Below, piece after piece: positions 8,401-17,448 of a stretch of 64,000 nucleotides of DNA; the first letter of the stretch is position 1, and each line of letters starts with the position of its first letter. Source of the DNA: an uncultured Bacteroidales bacterium (GTDB lineage: Bacteria; Bacteroidota; Bacteroidia; Bacteroidales; UBA932); NCBI GenBank assembly GCA_944325435.1, contig CALVAC010000010.1, positions 1 through 64,000 on the forward strand, given 5' to 3'. A model generated the notes under the pieces. It saw nothing but the letters and a program-made list of their open reading frames with translations. It made no database searches and was not told the origin of the DNA. A program made the position numbers and the translations under genes.

Positions 8401-9498
8401 CTAATTTATTGGAGAAGGATTGAGAATGGAAATCGCTTTCTTTGTGATGTAATAATCCACCTTGGAAGACCAGTAATCAGAGTTTATGGCATAAATGCCA
8501 AGCCCCGCTTTTGTCATTCCTTCGGCAGGCTCTCTCACCCACCATGCAATCTCCCATGTGGCATTGACGGAGTTGCCGTCAGTGTCGGTAATATATCCGA
8601 GACGCGGATCAGAAGACGAAGTCATATGCGAAAGCACTATGAAACGGTCTGTCGGGATGTTCTCCACAAGGAGGTTGTTGACAGCCATGCTCACACCTAT
8701 GATGTTAGTCTCCAATTCGGTATGGACAACTATATAATCCGAAGCTTCGAGGATAGAGCTGTCCATGATGTACTGCATCCTGGAGCTCTCCATCACAAAC
8801 ATCTTCTCAGGATTCGCAGCTATCCACTCATTGAGCTTCGTAAGGAAAGCCGTATGGCGGGCAGCCTCAATACGGGATGCCGACTCTTCGATGTGGGTAT
8901 AATCGACCGGATCATACCATACCGTAATACCGTCGAAAGCGTATTTTTCACACAGAGGAAGCACCCTGTCCAGATATGCATCCATCACAGCAATGAAACC
9001 GTCCTCAGCGGGAGATGCATCGGTCTCATCCATGGTTTCGGTGACTTCAGCTTCCGAATCATCCGCAGTGTCGTCCTCTTGAGGAAGCGAAGCCTCGTAT
9101 TCAGCTACTATATCGCTGTACCTTATGGTATACATCACCTTGACAGCCCTTTCCTGCTGAATGGCGTGCATCTCTTCCACCTCCCATGAATCGAGGAGTT
9201 CAGGATACATCAGCACTACCGCATCCAGACTGTCCGGAATAGCAGTCAACCTGACTGACTGTCCCGTGGCGGACGAAGCGCTGTTGTCAAACCAGCCCCA
9301 GACCATCTGATGGTCTGTCTGCCTGTAGGCTCTGATTGAGGCAATGTAATCCGCATACTCCTCAGGATACATCTCTTCCAGAGAAGGTGAATGCAGAGGC
9401 ATGCTCTCGGGCTCTGTCCATTTGGAGCATGATACAGATCCTAAGATGGCAAGCATTGCCACAACTGCCGTAAATATCTTGTTTGATCTTATAGTCAT
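8401..9498 (-). CDS. Catalytically dead GH18-like glycan-binding lipoprotein
   Basis: A 365-residue lipoprotein (lipobox cysteine at residue 24) with a GH18-type fold. The catalytic strand reads F-D189-G-I-T-V-W-Y-D196: relative to DGxDxDxE the middle two acids are replaced by T192 and W194 and the acid/base Glu by Asp. Hydrolysis is therefore unlikely. It carries a highly acidic insert at about residues 137-166. Known N-glycan PULs contain comparable GH18-like binding proteins right after SusD. Its probable role is to bind the glycan or glycoprotein for the true GH18 enzyme encoded two genes on. Confidence 0.8.
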   Translation of the reverse strand: MTIRSNKIFTAVVAMLAILGSVSCSKWTEPESMPLHSPSLEEMYPEEYADYIASIRAYRQTDHQMVWGWFDNSASSATGQSVRLTAIPDSLDAVVLMYPELLDSWEVEEMHAIQQERAVKVMYTIRYSDIVAEYEASLPQEDDTADDSEAEVTETMDETDASPAEDGFIAVMDAYLDRVLPLCEKYAFDGITVWYDPVDYTHIEESASRIEAARHTAFLTKLNEWIAANPEKMFVMESSRMQYIMDSSILEASDYIVVHTELETNIIGVSMAVNNLLVENIPTDRFIVLSHMTSSSDPRLGYITDTDGNSVNATWEIAWWVREPAEGMTKAGLGIYAINSDYWSSKVDYYITKKAISILNPSPIN

Positions 9499-9519
9499 AA
9501 TCTATAATAGTTTTAATTG

Positions 9520-11148
9520 TCAGTCTTTCTTGGCCCACCAGAGGTCCGTACCCATGTCGTCCGCGTCTCCAAGCATGGTGACCGCCTCGGACATGTAAGG
9601 GTTGTTGGTGTATTCGCTCTGTGGATATGGCATCCTGCGCGCCCCTCTGTTAGAGTCCACAACACCTCTCGAGAGATTGCCCGCATCGCTCGCCGGGAAA
9701 AGTACAGGATATCCGGTACGGCGGTAGTCTGCCCAAGCCTCGTTGCCGAGAATGAAGTTGGCAATCCATTTCTGGGTGATGATACGCTGCTGCTTCTCTT
9801 CAGGCGCGGCTGCATCATCCCAAGCCACTGCAGGAGCAGAAATATTGCTCACGGGGCCGTTAGGATTGTCGTTCGTCCAAGGGTCATCGTAAGAAACCGA
9901 CACAGGTGAATTCTGCGCGATATAAGCATCCACGCCTTCCGCACCCCATTGCGAGAACGAGAGCCTGATGCCCTGCTCATAGTAGGACTGCGCCGAACCC
10001 CCGTCAGCAAATGTGATGTTGTAGACAGCTGCAGCTTCAGCCTTGAGGAAAGCGACCTCCGCAGCATTCATCCACACGAGAGGACTCTGGGCAGTCAGAT
10101 TGATTCCGGAATACCTGTGACCTTCCTTTGCAATGGCAGGTCTCACGATACCGCGGCGGATACCGCAATATGTGTACTCTGCACCATCCCATTCCGACTT
10201 GATGAAATATTTCTCCCTGCGTGGATCGTTGTAGGCATTCATATAGCTGGTGATATCAGCAGCCACATGGGAATCGCCGCCGGTAGTACAGGTATGGGCC
10301 GCTCCATCTACGCTCGTTGCAGGGTTATACCATGCAGTGTAGCGGATAGGGTTTCCGTTGGTGCCAAAAACAGTCTGCTGTGCGATGTCGGTATTGTCCT
10401 CGAACACCCCAATCTCGTGGTCCACCGCCTCCTTGACAGCCTTTTCCGCGAATTCCCTGTCCACATTGATGATTCTCATGGCAAGCCTGAGCTTGAGGGA
10501 GTTCCCGTATTTCGCCCATTTCACCGGATCACCGCCGTAGATATAGTCCGCCGTTGCCGGAAGGGTCGAAGTCTGATATTCGGTCAGGGTATTGACCGCA
10601 GCTGTCAGATCATTGATCATGGATTCGTACACTGTCTGCTCGGAGTCATATTTGACGGCAATCTGGCCGTCCGCTCCAATATTGGTATAAGGGATAGGGC
10701 CGTATGTATCAGCCACCCTGTGCATCACAGCCACCTTGAGGATATCCGCTATTGCAAGCGGCACAGGCTCATCGGTGAGGATGTGCAGCTCAGTGTAGTT
10801 GGAATAGAACAGAGGTATCACCTGGTCGCTGGCAAGGAACACGTTGGTCCAGTTGTCAGGGGCATTGAACTGGGAGATTGTCTGGGCCCATGAGCCGGTG
10901 TCCCCGAAATATCCTCCCTGGGTACCTCCGAGCAGGTTCTCCGTGAACTGCGCCGTATTGTTGTCTGTGGAGATGACCACACCGGACATACCGCTGAGTG
11001 CAGCTCCGATACTGTAGCCGTCAGCCAGCATCTGGTCGCGGTTCACCTCATATGGATTGGAATTTATGTCCAGATAGTTGGCCGTACACGCCGTGCCTGC
11101 CACAGCGGCAAGCGCAAAGACAAGATTCTTGAAAATTTTCTGTATCAT
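9520..11148 (-). CDS. SusD/RagB-like outer-membrane glycan-binding lipoprotein (PUL 1)
   Basis: A 542-residue lipoprotein with lipobox cysteine at residue 21 followed by NYLDINSNPYEV, typical of the SusD-like group that pairs with endoglycosidase loci. Helical TPR-like scaffolding is suggested by KWAKYGNSLKLRLAMRI and PLVWMNAAEVAFLKAEA. SusD proteins form the lid over the SusC transporter and capture oligosaccharide. It starts 12 nt after the susC stop and is followed after 21 nt by the GH18-like gene. Confidence 0.93.
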   Translation of the reverse strand: MIQKIFKNLVFALAAVAGTACTANYLDINSNPYEVNRDQMLADGYSIGAALSGMSGVVISTDNNTAQFTENLLGGTQGGYFGDTGSWAQTISQFNAPDNWTNVFLASDQVIPLFYSNYTELHILTDEPVPLAIADILKVAVMHRVADTYGPIPYTNIGADGQIAVKYDSEQTVYESMINDLTAAVNTLTEYQTSTLPATADYIYGGDPVKWAKYGNSLKLRLAMRIINVDREFAEKAVKEAVDHEIGVFEDNTDIAQQTVFGTNGNPIRYTAWYNPATSVDGAAHTCTTGGDSHVAADITSYMNAYNDPRREKYFIKSEWDGAEYTYCGIRRGIVRPAIAKEGHRYSGINLTAQSPLVWMNAAEVAFLKAEAAAVYNITFADGGSAQSYYEQGIRLSFSQWGAEGVDAYIAQNSPVSVSYDDPWTNDNPNGPVSNISAPAVAWDDAAAPEEKQQRIITQKWIANFILGNEAWADYRRTGYPVLFPASDAGNLSRGVVDSNRGARRMPYPQSEYTNNPYMSEAVTMLGDADDMGTDLWWAKKD

Positions 11149-11160
11149 GACGCTGCCTCC

Positions 11161-14100
11161 TTAGAATTTAAGTCTGATATTAAAGCCGAAGTTTCTTGTG
11201 CTCGGCAACATGAAATAGTCGATTCCCTGATAGTAGTTGTTCATCGTAGCTATCGATTCAGGGTCGAACGGAGCCTTGTTGTAGATCATCCAGAGGTTCC
11301 TGCCGACAAGCTGGAGAGTGAGTTCGCAGACATTGCCGAGCATCTTGCGAGGGAAGGTGTACCCTATGGTAGCCTCCTGGAGTCTCACATTGGTGGCAGA
11401 ATAGGTATAGTACTGAGGTACCGGGGTATTGTAGCCCACCTCCTGATACCAGAGCTGAGGATTCACCACATCTCCTCCGTTCACGAGGATTCCTCCGTTG
11501 TCACGGGCAAGGGCGGAAGCTTCCGACACTCCGAAACCGTCGAGCATTGCCTGGGTCTTGGAATATACGATGCCGCCGATGCGGGCGGTGATGAGGAAAC
11601 CGAAGTTGAAATTGCCTACCCTGAAACTGTTGTTCCATGCGAGGTTCGCCTTCGGAAGCACACTGCCGAGCTTGATGTACTTGTCGGAATCAGTGATGTT
11701 GGACTTGCTGACTTCCCCGTTCTCGTTGATAAGGATGTTCCCCCTGCTGTCCCTCTGAAGGTCCACGAGAGAATACAGGTCTCCGAGAGTACCGCCTTCG
11801 CGGAGAATGAAGTGAGCCTGGTCAAGACCTTCCATGTCCAGCTGGTCTATGCTCGTATGCACCCCGTTGACAACGATGTCATCCGCAAGGGAAAGTATTT
11901 CGTTGTGGTTGGCGGAGAAGGTAAGATTACTGTTCCAGCCGAATATTCCCCATGTGTTGTCGAACCCGAGGGCGACCTCGACACCGTTGTTGAGGACACT
12001 ACCTGACTGCACATACATGTTGGAATAACCTGAACCTACGGAAATCTTAGGATCGAAGGTCTGGTTGGATGTAAGTGCATGGTAGTATGTCGCATCCAGG
12101 TTGAAATACTTGAGGAAACGCATGGTCAGACCGATTTCCCATGAAGATGTCCTCTCAGGCTTGAGGTTGTAGAGAGGATACTGGGTCTGGGTGTTCCATG
12201 ATGTGTTGTTGGTATTCCATGAATACAGAGGGTTGGCGATATATCTCTCGAAAGCCACACCCACTGATGCCCATGAACCTCTGATCTTCAGGTATTCGAG
12301 CATCTGAGGCATGTTCGGGATAATCTCTGAAAGCACCACGGACGCACCCACAGACGGATAGAAGAACGAAGACTGGTTGGAGTTTGGCCCCGCCAACTGC
12401 GAAGGCCAGTCGTTCCTGCCTGTCAGAGTAAGGTAATATGCTCCCTTGAAACCGATTTCAGCCGATGCGAATACAGACTGGGTCTGCTCCCTCCATCCCG
12501 ATTCACTCCTCGATGTCCTGGACTGGCTGAGGTTCATCACATTGAAGACATTTGCAAGGCCGGCCCTCTCTCCTTCTACAGAGCCGTCTGCGATAGGTCC
12601 TCTGATCTGTCTCATTTCTGAGCGCATATCGGTGAATGAAGCACCGGCGGTAGCCTGGAGACTCCAGTCTTCCCATGTCTTGTTGATGTTCACAAGCACA
12701 TCACCGTATATCTGTTTGTCCTTGGAGTCAGCCACAGTATAGAGACCGCGATCCGAAAGCTCGGTCAGAGTATTGTATGTACTTGCGTAGTATTTCTCGG
12801 TATATGTGTTGATGGAGTTGTCTATCCTGATTCGTCCCGACACACTGAGCCAGTCGAGAACCTGATATGACAGACCGGCATTCATCATATAACGGTCCTT
12901 CTTGTTCTCGCGCAGGTTGCGGTAGCTGACCCAGTAAGGGTTCTGCATTGTGATACCTGCATCTCCGACTGGCCAGTACTGGGTGTAGATGCTCCTTTCC
13001 GGACTCCAGCGCTCGTACATCTCGATGTCCGCCCAGTCGTTCCCGCGAGGGAAGAGGTATGCGCCCACGACAGGGTTGCTGTATGTACCCTGGTTGACCA
13101 CATTGCGGTCGTTCTGGAGGATGTAGCTTGCTCCGACATCCAGCTTGAGCTTGTCGTCAAGGAAAGATGTGGTGTTGCGGAAGGTGAAATTGTACCTGTT
13201 ATAATTGTTGTTAGGGACAATTCCCCTTGAATTGACCGCAGCTGCGGAAAGGTATGTCTGGTTCTTCTCCGTTCCCGTCGAGAGGGACACGCTTTCAGTG
13301 CCTGTCACTCCCATCTGGAAGTAGTCCTTGCGCGGGTCATAGCCCATATAGTTTGATGCATTGAGCTTGTTGCCCCAGCTCAGATAGCTTGCCCCTGCAG
13401 TGGAAAGCAGGTTGCCTGTACCGTATCTGTTCTGGAATCTCGGGAGTACGAAAGGAGAAGAAACCTCTGTATTGCTGGTGACTGTCACCGTTGTCTTGCC
13501 TGCCTGTCCCTGTTTCGTGGTGATTACGATTGCACCGTTGGCTGCATCGGAACCGTAAAGCGCAGCCGCAGCCGCACCTGTCAGGACAGTCATGGACTCG
13601 ATATCCTCAGGGTTGATGTCCGCAATAGGGTCAGTGGAGCCGGTGGAGCCGAATTCTGTAGAACCTTCCTTTGCCATGGTGTACATAGGCACACCGTCGA
13701 TCACATAAAGGGCATTGGATGACTGCTCGATGGATTTCTGACCACGCATCACTACCTTGGAGGCACCGCCGACTCCTGATGAGGAAGCATTGATCACAAG
13801 ACCGGCCACCTTACCGTTGAGGGAGTTGACGAAGTTCGCATCCTTGTTGGCAAGAAGTTCGGACGAATCAATCTCCTGCACATTGTAGGACAGGGCCTTC
13901 TCCGCGCGGCGGATTCCCAGTGCAGTGACCACAGTACCCTCGAGAGCCATGCTCTCCTCGGCCATTGTGATGTCGATGACCGCCCTGCCGCCTACCGGCA
14001 CTGACTGAGTGCTGTAGCCAAGGCAGTTGAACTCGAGCACACTGCCCGGACCGGTTACCGTGAGAGTGTAGAGACCATCAAGGTCAGTTGTGATACCGTT

Positions 14101-14517
14101 GGCCGTACCCTGCTCCATGACGGCGACTCCAGGAATAGGAATGCCGGCAGCATCCACCACCGTACCTTTGACAGTGACAGGGGAATCTGCAGGTCTGTTC
14201 TTGATAATGATAGTTTCACCTTCAATGGTGTAGTCGATGTCGAGAGGACTGAAAAGGACACGGCAGACATCCTGGACAGGCATGTCCGTGACATCTATGC
14301 TCACATTCTGCCCCTCGTCCACTCCCTGGTTGATGAAAAGATAGCGTGACTGCTGCTTTATCGCATCCATGACTTCATGCAGAGGCACATCCTGCATCGA
14401 GATGGTGATGTGCTCCTCTGTCTGGTTCCCTGCATACATTGTCCCCGACAATGTGCAGATGACAGATACAAAGCAGAACAGTCTACATAGGATTTTGTAG
14501 AATACTGTTTTATTCAT
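11161..14517 (-). CDS. SusC/RagA-like TonB-dependent transporter with STN domain (PUL 1)
   Basis: A 1118-residue outer-membrane importer. After the signal peptide (about 1-29) comes an STN domain (about 35-90), then a carboxypeptidase-D-like domain (about 110-190), a TonB plug (NGKVAGLVINASSSG, YVIDGVPM) and a 22-strand barrel ending in phenylalanine (FNIRLKF). The STN domain is the part that contacts a FecR-type anti-sigma factor, and a fecR gene lies directly upstream, so this transporter is likely also the sensor. A candidate antisense RNA is encoded opposite its leader. Confidence 0.95.
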   Translation of the reverse strand: MNKTVFYKILCRLFCFVSVICTLSGTMYAGNQTEEHITISMQDVPLHEVMDAIKQQSRYLFINQGVDEGQNVSIDVTDMPVQDVCRVLFSPLDIDYTIEGETIIIKNRPADSPVTVKGTVVDAAGIPIPGVAVMEQGTANGITTDLDGLYTLTVTGPGSVLEFNCLGYSTQSVPVGGRAVIDITMAEESMALEGTVVTALGIRRAEKALSYNVQEIDSSELLANKDANFVNSLNGKVAGLVINASSSGVGGASKVVMRGQKSIEQSSNALYVIDGVPMYTMAKEGSTEFGSTGSTDPIADINPEDIESMTVLTGAAAAALYGSDAANGAIVITTKQGQAGKTTVTVTSNTEVSSPFVLPRFQNRYGTGNLLSTAGASYLSWGNKLNASNYMGYDPRKDYFQMGVTGTESVSLSTGTEKNQTYLSAAAVNSRGIVPNNNYNRYNFTFRNTTSFLDDKLKLDVGASYILQNDRNVVNQGTYSNPVVGAYLFPRGNDWADIEMYERWSPERSIYTQYWPVGDAGITMQNPYWVSYRNLRENKKDRYMMNAGLSYQVLDWLSVSGRIRIDNSINTYTEKYYASTYNTLTELSDRGLYTVADSKDKQIYGDVLVNINKTWEDWSLQATAGASFTDMRSEMRQIRGPIADGSVEGERAGLANVFNVMNLSQSRTSRSESGWREQTQSVFASAEIGFKGAYYLTLTGRNDWPSQLAGPNSNQSSFFYPSVGASVVLSEIIPNMPQMLEYLKIRGSWASVGVAFERYIANPLYSWNTNNTSWNTQTQYPLYNLKPERTSSWEIGLTMRFLKYFNLDATYYHALTSNQTFDPKISVGSGYSNMYVQSGSVLNNGVEVALGFDNTWGIFGWNSNLTFSANHNEILSLADDIVVNGVHTSIDQLDMEGLDQAHFILREGGTLGDLYSLVDLQRDSRGNILINENGEVSKSNITDSDKYIKLGSVLPKANLAWNNSFRVGNFNFGFLITARIGGIVYSKTQAMLDGFGVSEASALARDNGGILVNGGDVVNPQLWYQEVGYNTPVPQYYTYSATNVRLQEATIGYTFPRKMLGNVCELTLQLVGRNLWMIYNKAPFDPESIATMNNYYQGIDYFMLPSTRNFGFNIRLKF

Positions 14518-14524
14518 ACCTTTG
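14494..14524 (+). promoter_or_regulatory. Rightward promoter for a candidate antisense RNA
   Basis: TTTG at 14494-14497, 19 bp spacer, TACCTTTG at 14517-14524: a full match to the Bacteroidetes consensus. It runs opposite to susC, and its -7 box starts at the first base of the susC ATG. Confidence 0.7.
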
Positions 14525-14528
14525 TAAA

Positions 14529-14606
14529 TTATTGGTAATTAGTCGCGTGAATCACAAATGCCGGCTATTGCCCACTGCAGGTGTTCGCAGCGCCTGCAGT
14601 TTTTTT
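14529..14606 (+). ncRNA. Candidate DonS-like cis-antisense RNA opposite the susC leader
   Basis: Predicted transcript of about 78 nt starting some 5 nt after the -7 box at 14517-14524 and ending in the terminator at 14574-14606. It is fully complementary to the susC 5' untranslated region, about 12 to 89 nt upstream of the start codon. In Bacteroides fragilis the N-glycan locus Don, also driven by an ECF sigma/anti-sigma pair, has an antisense RNA (DonS) in this position that represses it. The gene order and promoter-terminator pair match that arrangement; transcription itself is inferred. Confidence 0.65.
14574..14606 (+). terminator. Intrinsic terminator of the candidate antisense RNA
   Basis: ACTGCAGG at 14574-14581 pairs with CCTGCAGT at 14593-14600. 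The stem extends inward through TGT/GCG (two G-U pairs) to a 5-nt loop TCGCA, giving 11 bp. It is followed by seven T (14600-14606). The tail exists only on the rightward strand, so it cannot terminate fecR or serve susC. Confidence 0.8.
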
Positions 14607-14693
14607 GTACCGGCTTGACAGATTTCTCTATGTCATTGCATTATCAGTTTTAGTTCAACATATATGTGGCGGCATCCGCAGATGCCTAAACCA

Positions 14694-15638
14694 TTATCTT
14701 ATATAGATGATTCCCGTGCCACTGTCCCTCCTGTAGGAGAAGTCCGCGATATGCTGCAGCACCTTGAGCGCATGGTCAATGCCGTCCGACACCCTGATTT
14801 CGCCGCTCGTGCAGCCGAGGTCAGGCATTTCCTCCCTCTGGATGACTATCTCCACCCCGTATGCTCTGCTGAAACGCCTCATCAGGTCAGAGAACGACAT
14901 CCCGCTGATGTTTATCAGACCTTCAGTCCAGTAATTGACCTGTCTGTCGAGCATGTCCTCGATATAGACCTTGCCATCCCTGAGGCTGAGGGTATGGTCC
15001 GGGACAAGATAATATTCCATGTCAGGGTCCGATGCGACTGTCACCATCACCCTACCGTTCACGAGAGATGTGGAGAACACTTCCTCACGGCTGTCTGCAT
15101 AGACATTGAATTCCGTCCCGAGAACTTTGATATCTGCAGCGAAAGTATTGACTATAAATGGCTTGTCCTCATCATGGGAGACATGGAACATGGCTTCCCC
15201 ATCCACCTTCACAAGCCTGTCGCCTCCGGTGAACACGGCCGGATATGTCAGTCTGGTGCCGGAATTGAGATCCACGACGGTACTGTCCGGCAGGGTTATC
15301 GTCATCCTCTGGCCCGCAGGGACATCCACGGTGACCTCCTGGGATGCGAACCTTTCGGCTACCTTCTTCTCAGCAAGGTATGCCGCAGACACGAAGAACA
15401 ATGCGATGGCCGCCACATTGGCGACAGCGACAGCCGCCACGGTCCACCTCCTGCTCTTGCGCTTCACATCCCGACCGCCGGATGCGTTCATGACCAGAAA
15501 CTCATATTCGAGACGGGCCTCACGATAAAGTCTCCTGTTGGTGTCCGACTCTCCGACCCATCTGTCAAGGGCCTGTTTCTCAGCCTCCGTGGCCTTTCCT
15601 TTTAAATATTTGTATATCTGTTCCTTATCCATTATCAT
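14694..15638 (-). CDS. FecR-family anti-sigma factor
   Basis: A 314-residue inner-membrane protein: cytoplasmic N-terminus (KYLKGKATEAEKQALDRWV) that binds the sigma factor, one membrane segment at about residues 67-86, a periplasmic FecR domain (about 100-195; VPAGQRMTITLPDSTVVDLNSGT) and a C-terminal DUF4974-like domain that receives the signal from the transporter's STN domain. It lies between susC and the divergent ECF gene. The start is ATG at 15636-15638 or two codons later (15632). It probably controls PUL 1. Confidence 0.92.
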   Translation of the reverse strand: MIMDKEQIYKYLKGKATEAEKQALDRWVGESDTNRRLYREARLEYEFLVMNASGGRDVKRKSRRWTVAAVAVANVAAIALFFVSAAYLAEKKVAERFASQEVTVDVPAGQRMTITLPDSTVVDLNSGTRLTYPAVFTGGDRLVKVDGEAMFHVSHDEDKPFIVNTFAADIKVLGTEFNVYADSREEVFSTSLVNGRVMVTVASDPDMEYYLVPDHTLSLRDGKVYIEDMLDRQVNYWTEGLINISGMSFSDLMRRFSRAYGVEIVIQREEMPDLGCTSGEIRVSDGIDHALKVLQHIADFSYRRDSGTGIIYIR

Positions 15639-15736
15639 AATTGTTCAGGCGGTATGAATCCGCAATGTTTTCCGAACCGCAATCATATATAAAGCGACCG
15701 AAACGCAAAAAACTTCCGCTTTTTTGTGATTTTTTA

Positions 15737-15744
15737 TACTTTTG
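15737..15744 (+). promoter_or_regulatory. -7 promoter element for the ECF sigma gene
   Basis: Rightward TACTTTTG, 55 bp before the ATG at 15800. No -33 partner at the expected spacing. It supports the downstream start codon. Confidence 0.5.
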
Positions 15745-15799
15745 CAGGATTCCACTTCCGGGGAGCGGGAGCGGGACGATAACGACAACCGACAAGCCG

Positions 15800-16378
15800 A
15801 TGCCGGACAGAAACATTCCAGAGCGTACTGCAGAACTGTTTTTCGCCCTGTATCAGGAGAAAGACAGATATATTTCCGTAGCCATGTCCTATATCCAGGA
15901 TATGGAGAAGGCCCGTGACATAGTGTCGGACAGTTTCGCCTATATGCTTGAAAGGAAGGAATCGCTTCCGGAGGACCTGCCAAGGCTGAAAGGTTATCTT
16001 ATGCTTACGGTAAAGCACAGGTGCCTCGATGCCCTGAAACATCTCGCCGCAAGGGAAAATGCACTCAAAAACCTTTATGAGGCGGACATGGAGATGCTCG
16101 GCAATGACAATGTCACCGAAAAGATAATGGAGAGGGATATGGAATGGCTGCTGGCGCAGGCCGGTGTGAGGATGAAGAGACAGACTTTCGATATTCTCGT
16201 CTCGAGCAGGCTGGAGGGAATGTCGCACAAGGAGATTGCAGGGAAATTCGGAATCTCGGAAGGGCGTGTCGCCAAAGAGATAATGCAGGCGATGAAAGTC
16301 CTGAAGAAACTGTTCAAGGATTATCTCCATATCGTGATGCCTCTGCTTCTGATGTCGGGAAGGCTAAATGGCTGGTGA
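15800..16378 (+). CDS. ECF-type RNA polymerase sigma factor
   Basis: A 192-residue sigma-70 family protein of the extracytoplasmic-function class: region 2 at about residues 10-75 (AELFFALYQEKDRYISVAMS, ARDIVSDSFAYML) and region 4 at about 120-175 (RQTFDILVSSRLEGMSHKEI with a helix-turn-helix). The start is ATG at 15800; the longer open frame back to 15641 is not sigma-like and contains the promoter. Divergent from fecR, which is presumably its anti-sigma factor; the target is probably PUL 1. In most Bacteroidetes loci the sigma gene points the same way as fecR and susC. Confidence 0.9.
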   Translation: MPDRNIPERTAELFFALYQEKDRYISVAMSYIQDMEKARDIVSDSFAYMLERKESLPEDLPRLKGYLMLTVKHRCLDALKHLAARENALKNLYEADMEMLGNDNVTEKIMERDMEWLLAQAGVRMKRQTFDILVSSRLEGMSHKEIAGKFGISEGRVAKEIMQAMKVLKKLFKDYLHIVMPLLLMSGRLNGW

Positions 16379-16426
16379 GGGGGGGTAAAAATCGGGAAAA
16401 TTGTCAGTCCGGCTGAAAAAATTTGC

Positions 16427-16434
16427 TATCTTTG
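16427..16434 (+). promoter_or_regulatory. -7 promoter element for pfkA-lpxK
   Basis: Rightward TATCTTTG, 33 bp before the pfkA ATG. The nearest upstream TTG (16401-16403) is 23 bp away, slightly wide. Confidence 0.5.
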
Positions 16435-16467
16435 TAAGATTGTTTGCTTTTGATTATATAATAGTAT

Positions 16468-17448
16468 ATGGCAAAGATTTCTACTATAGGGATTCTCACA
16501 TCCGGAGGCGATGCTCCAGGGATGAATGCGGCCATCAGGGCCGTGACAAGGGCGGCCATCTTCAACGGCTGGAAAGTCAAGGGTATATACAGAGGCTATG
16601 AGGGTCTGATCAACAACGAGATAAAGGATTTCACATCAGAAAGTGTCAGCAACACGATACAGAGAGGCGGCACAGTGCTGAAGACAGCGAGGTCGGATGA
16701 ATTCATGACAGTCGAAGGCCGTCAGAAGGCATACGACAATATGAAGGCGAACAATATAGATGCCCTCATCGTGATAGGAGGGAACGGGTCTCTGGCCGGG
16801 GCACAGGTGTTCGCACAGGAGCACGATGTACCTTGTATCGGACTGCCAGGCACAATTGACAACGACCTGTACGGCACGGACTCCACCATCGGATACGACA
16901 CTGCCCTCAACACCATCGTGGAATGCGTGGACAAGATCCGCGACACCGCCACTTCCCATGACAGGATATTCTTCGTGGAGGTGATGGGCAGGGATGCAGG
17001 GTTCCTCGCACAGAACAGCGCGATTGCAGCCGGGGCGGAAGCCGCCATCATCCCTGAAGACCAGACTGATGTGGACCAGCTGGGTCAGTTCATCAGCAGA
17101 GGGTTCCGCAAGAGCAAGAACAGCAGCATCGTGATAGTGTCGGAAAGCAAGAAGGACGGAGGCGCGATGTATTATGCCAACAGAGTCCGCAACGAATATC
17201 CGCAGTATGATGTGCGGGTGACCATACTCGGGCATCTCCAGAGGGGCGGCAAGCCGAGCGCGGTGGACAGGATTCTGGCCAGCAGGCTCGGTGTGGCTGC
17301 GATAGAGGCCCTGAACGAGGGACAGCGCAACGTGATGATAGGCATATCCAATGACAGGATAGTGTATGTACCTTTCAGCAAGGCCATCAAGATAGACAAG
17401 CCTATCGACAAGGAGCTGATCAACGTGCTGAATGTACTTTCCATCTGA
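16468..17448 (+). CDS. pfkA: 6-phosphofructokinase
   Basis: A 326-residue glycolytic enzyme that phosphorylates fructose 6-phosphate to fructose 1,6-bisphosphate. The ATP loop [17 protein letters not shown], the catalytic segment [11 protein letters not shown] and the fructose-site motif [11 protein letters not shown] are intact. Length is normal for the bacterial PfkA tetramer. The stop codon overlaps the lpxK start by one base, so the two are translated from one mRNA. Confidence 0.97.
   Translation: MAKISTIGILTSGGDAPGMNAAIRAVTRAAIFNGWKVKGIYRGYEGLINNEIKDFTSESVSNTIQRGGTVLKTARSDEFMTVEGRQKAYDNMKANNIDALIVIGGNGSLAGAQVFAQEHDVPCIGLPGTIDNDLYGTDSTIGYDTALNTIVECVDKIRDTATSHDRIFFVEVMGRDAGFLAQNSAIAAGAEAAIIPEDQTDVDQLGQFISRGFRKSKNSSIVIVSESKKDGGAMYYANRVRNEYPQYDVRVTILGHLQRGGKPSAVDRILASRLGVAAIEALNEGQRNVMIGISNDRIVYVPFSKAIKIDKPIDKELINVLNVLSI

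Noticed and set aside
14672..14687. Hairpin GGCATC-CGCA-GATGCC after the fecR stop
   Set aside because: Six base pairs only and no U-run in the leftward direction; too weak to call.
15764..15780. GC-rich stutter GGGAGCGGGAGCGGGA before the ECF start
   Set aside because: Looks like a short slippage-prone tract in the leader, but it is too short to call a repeat or phase-variable element.
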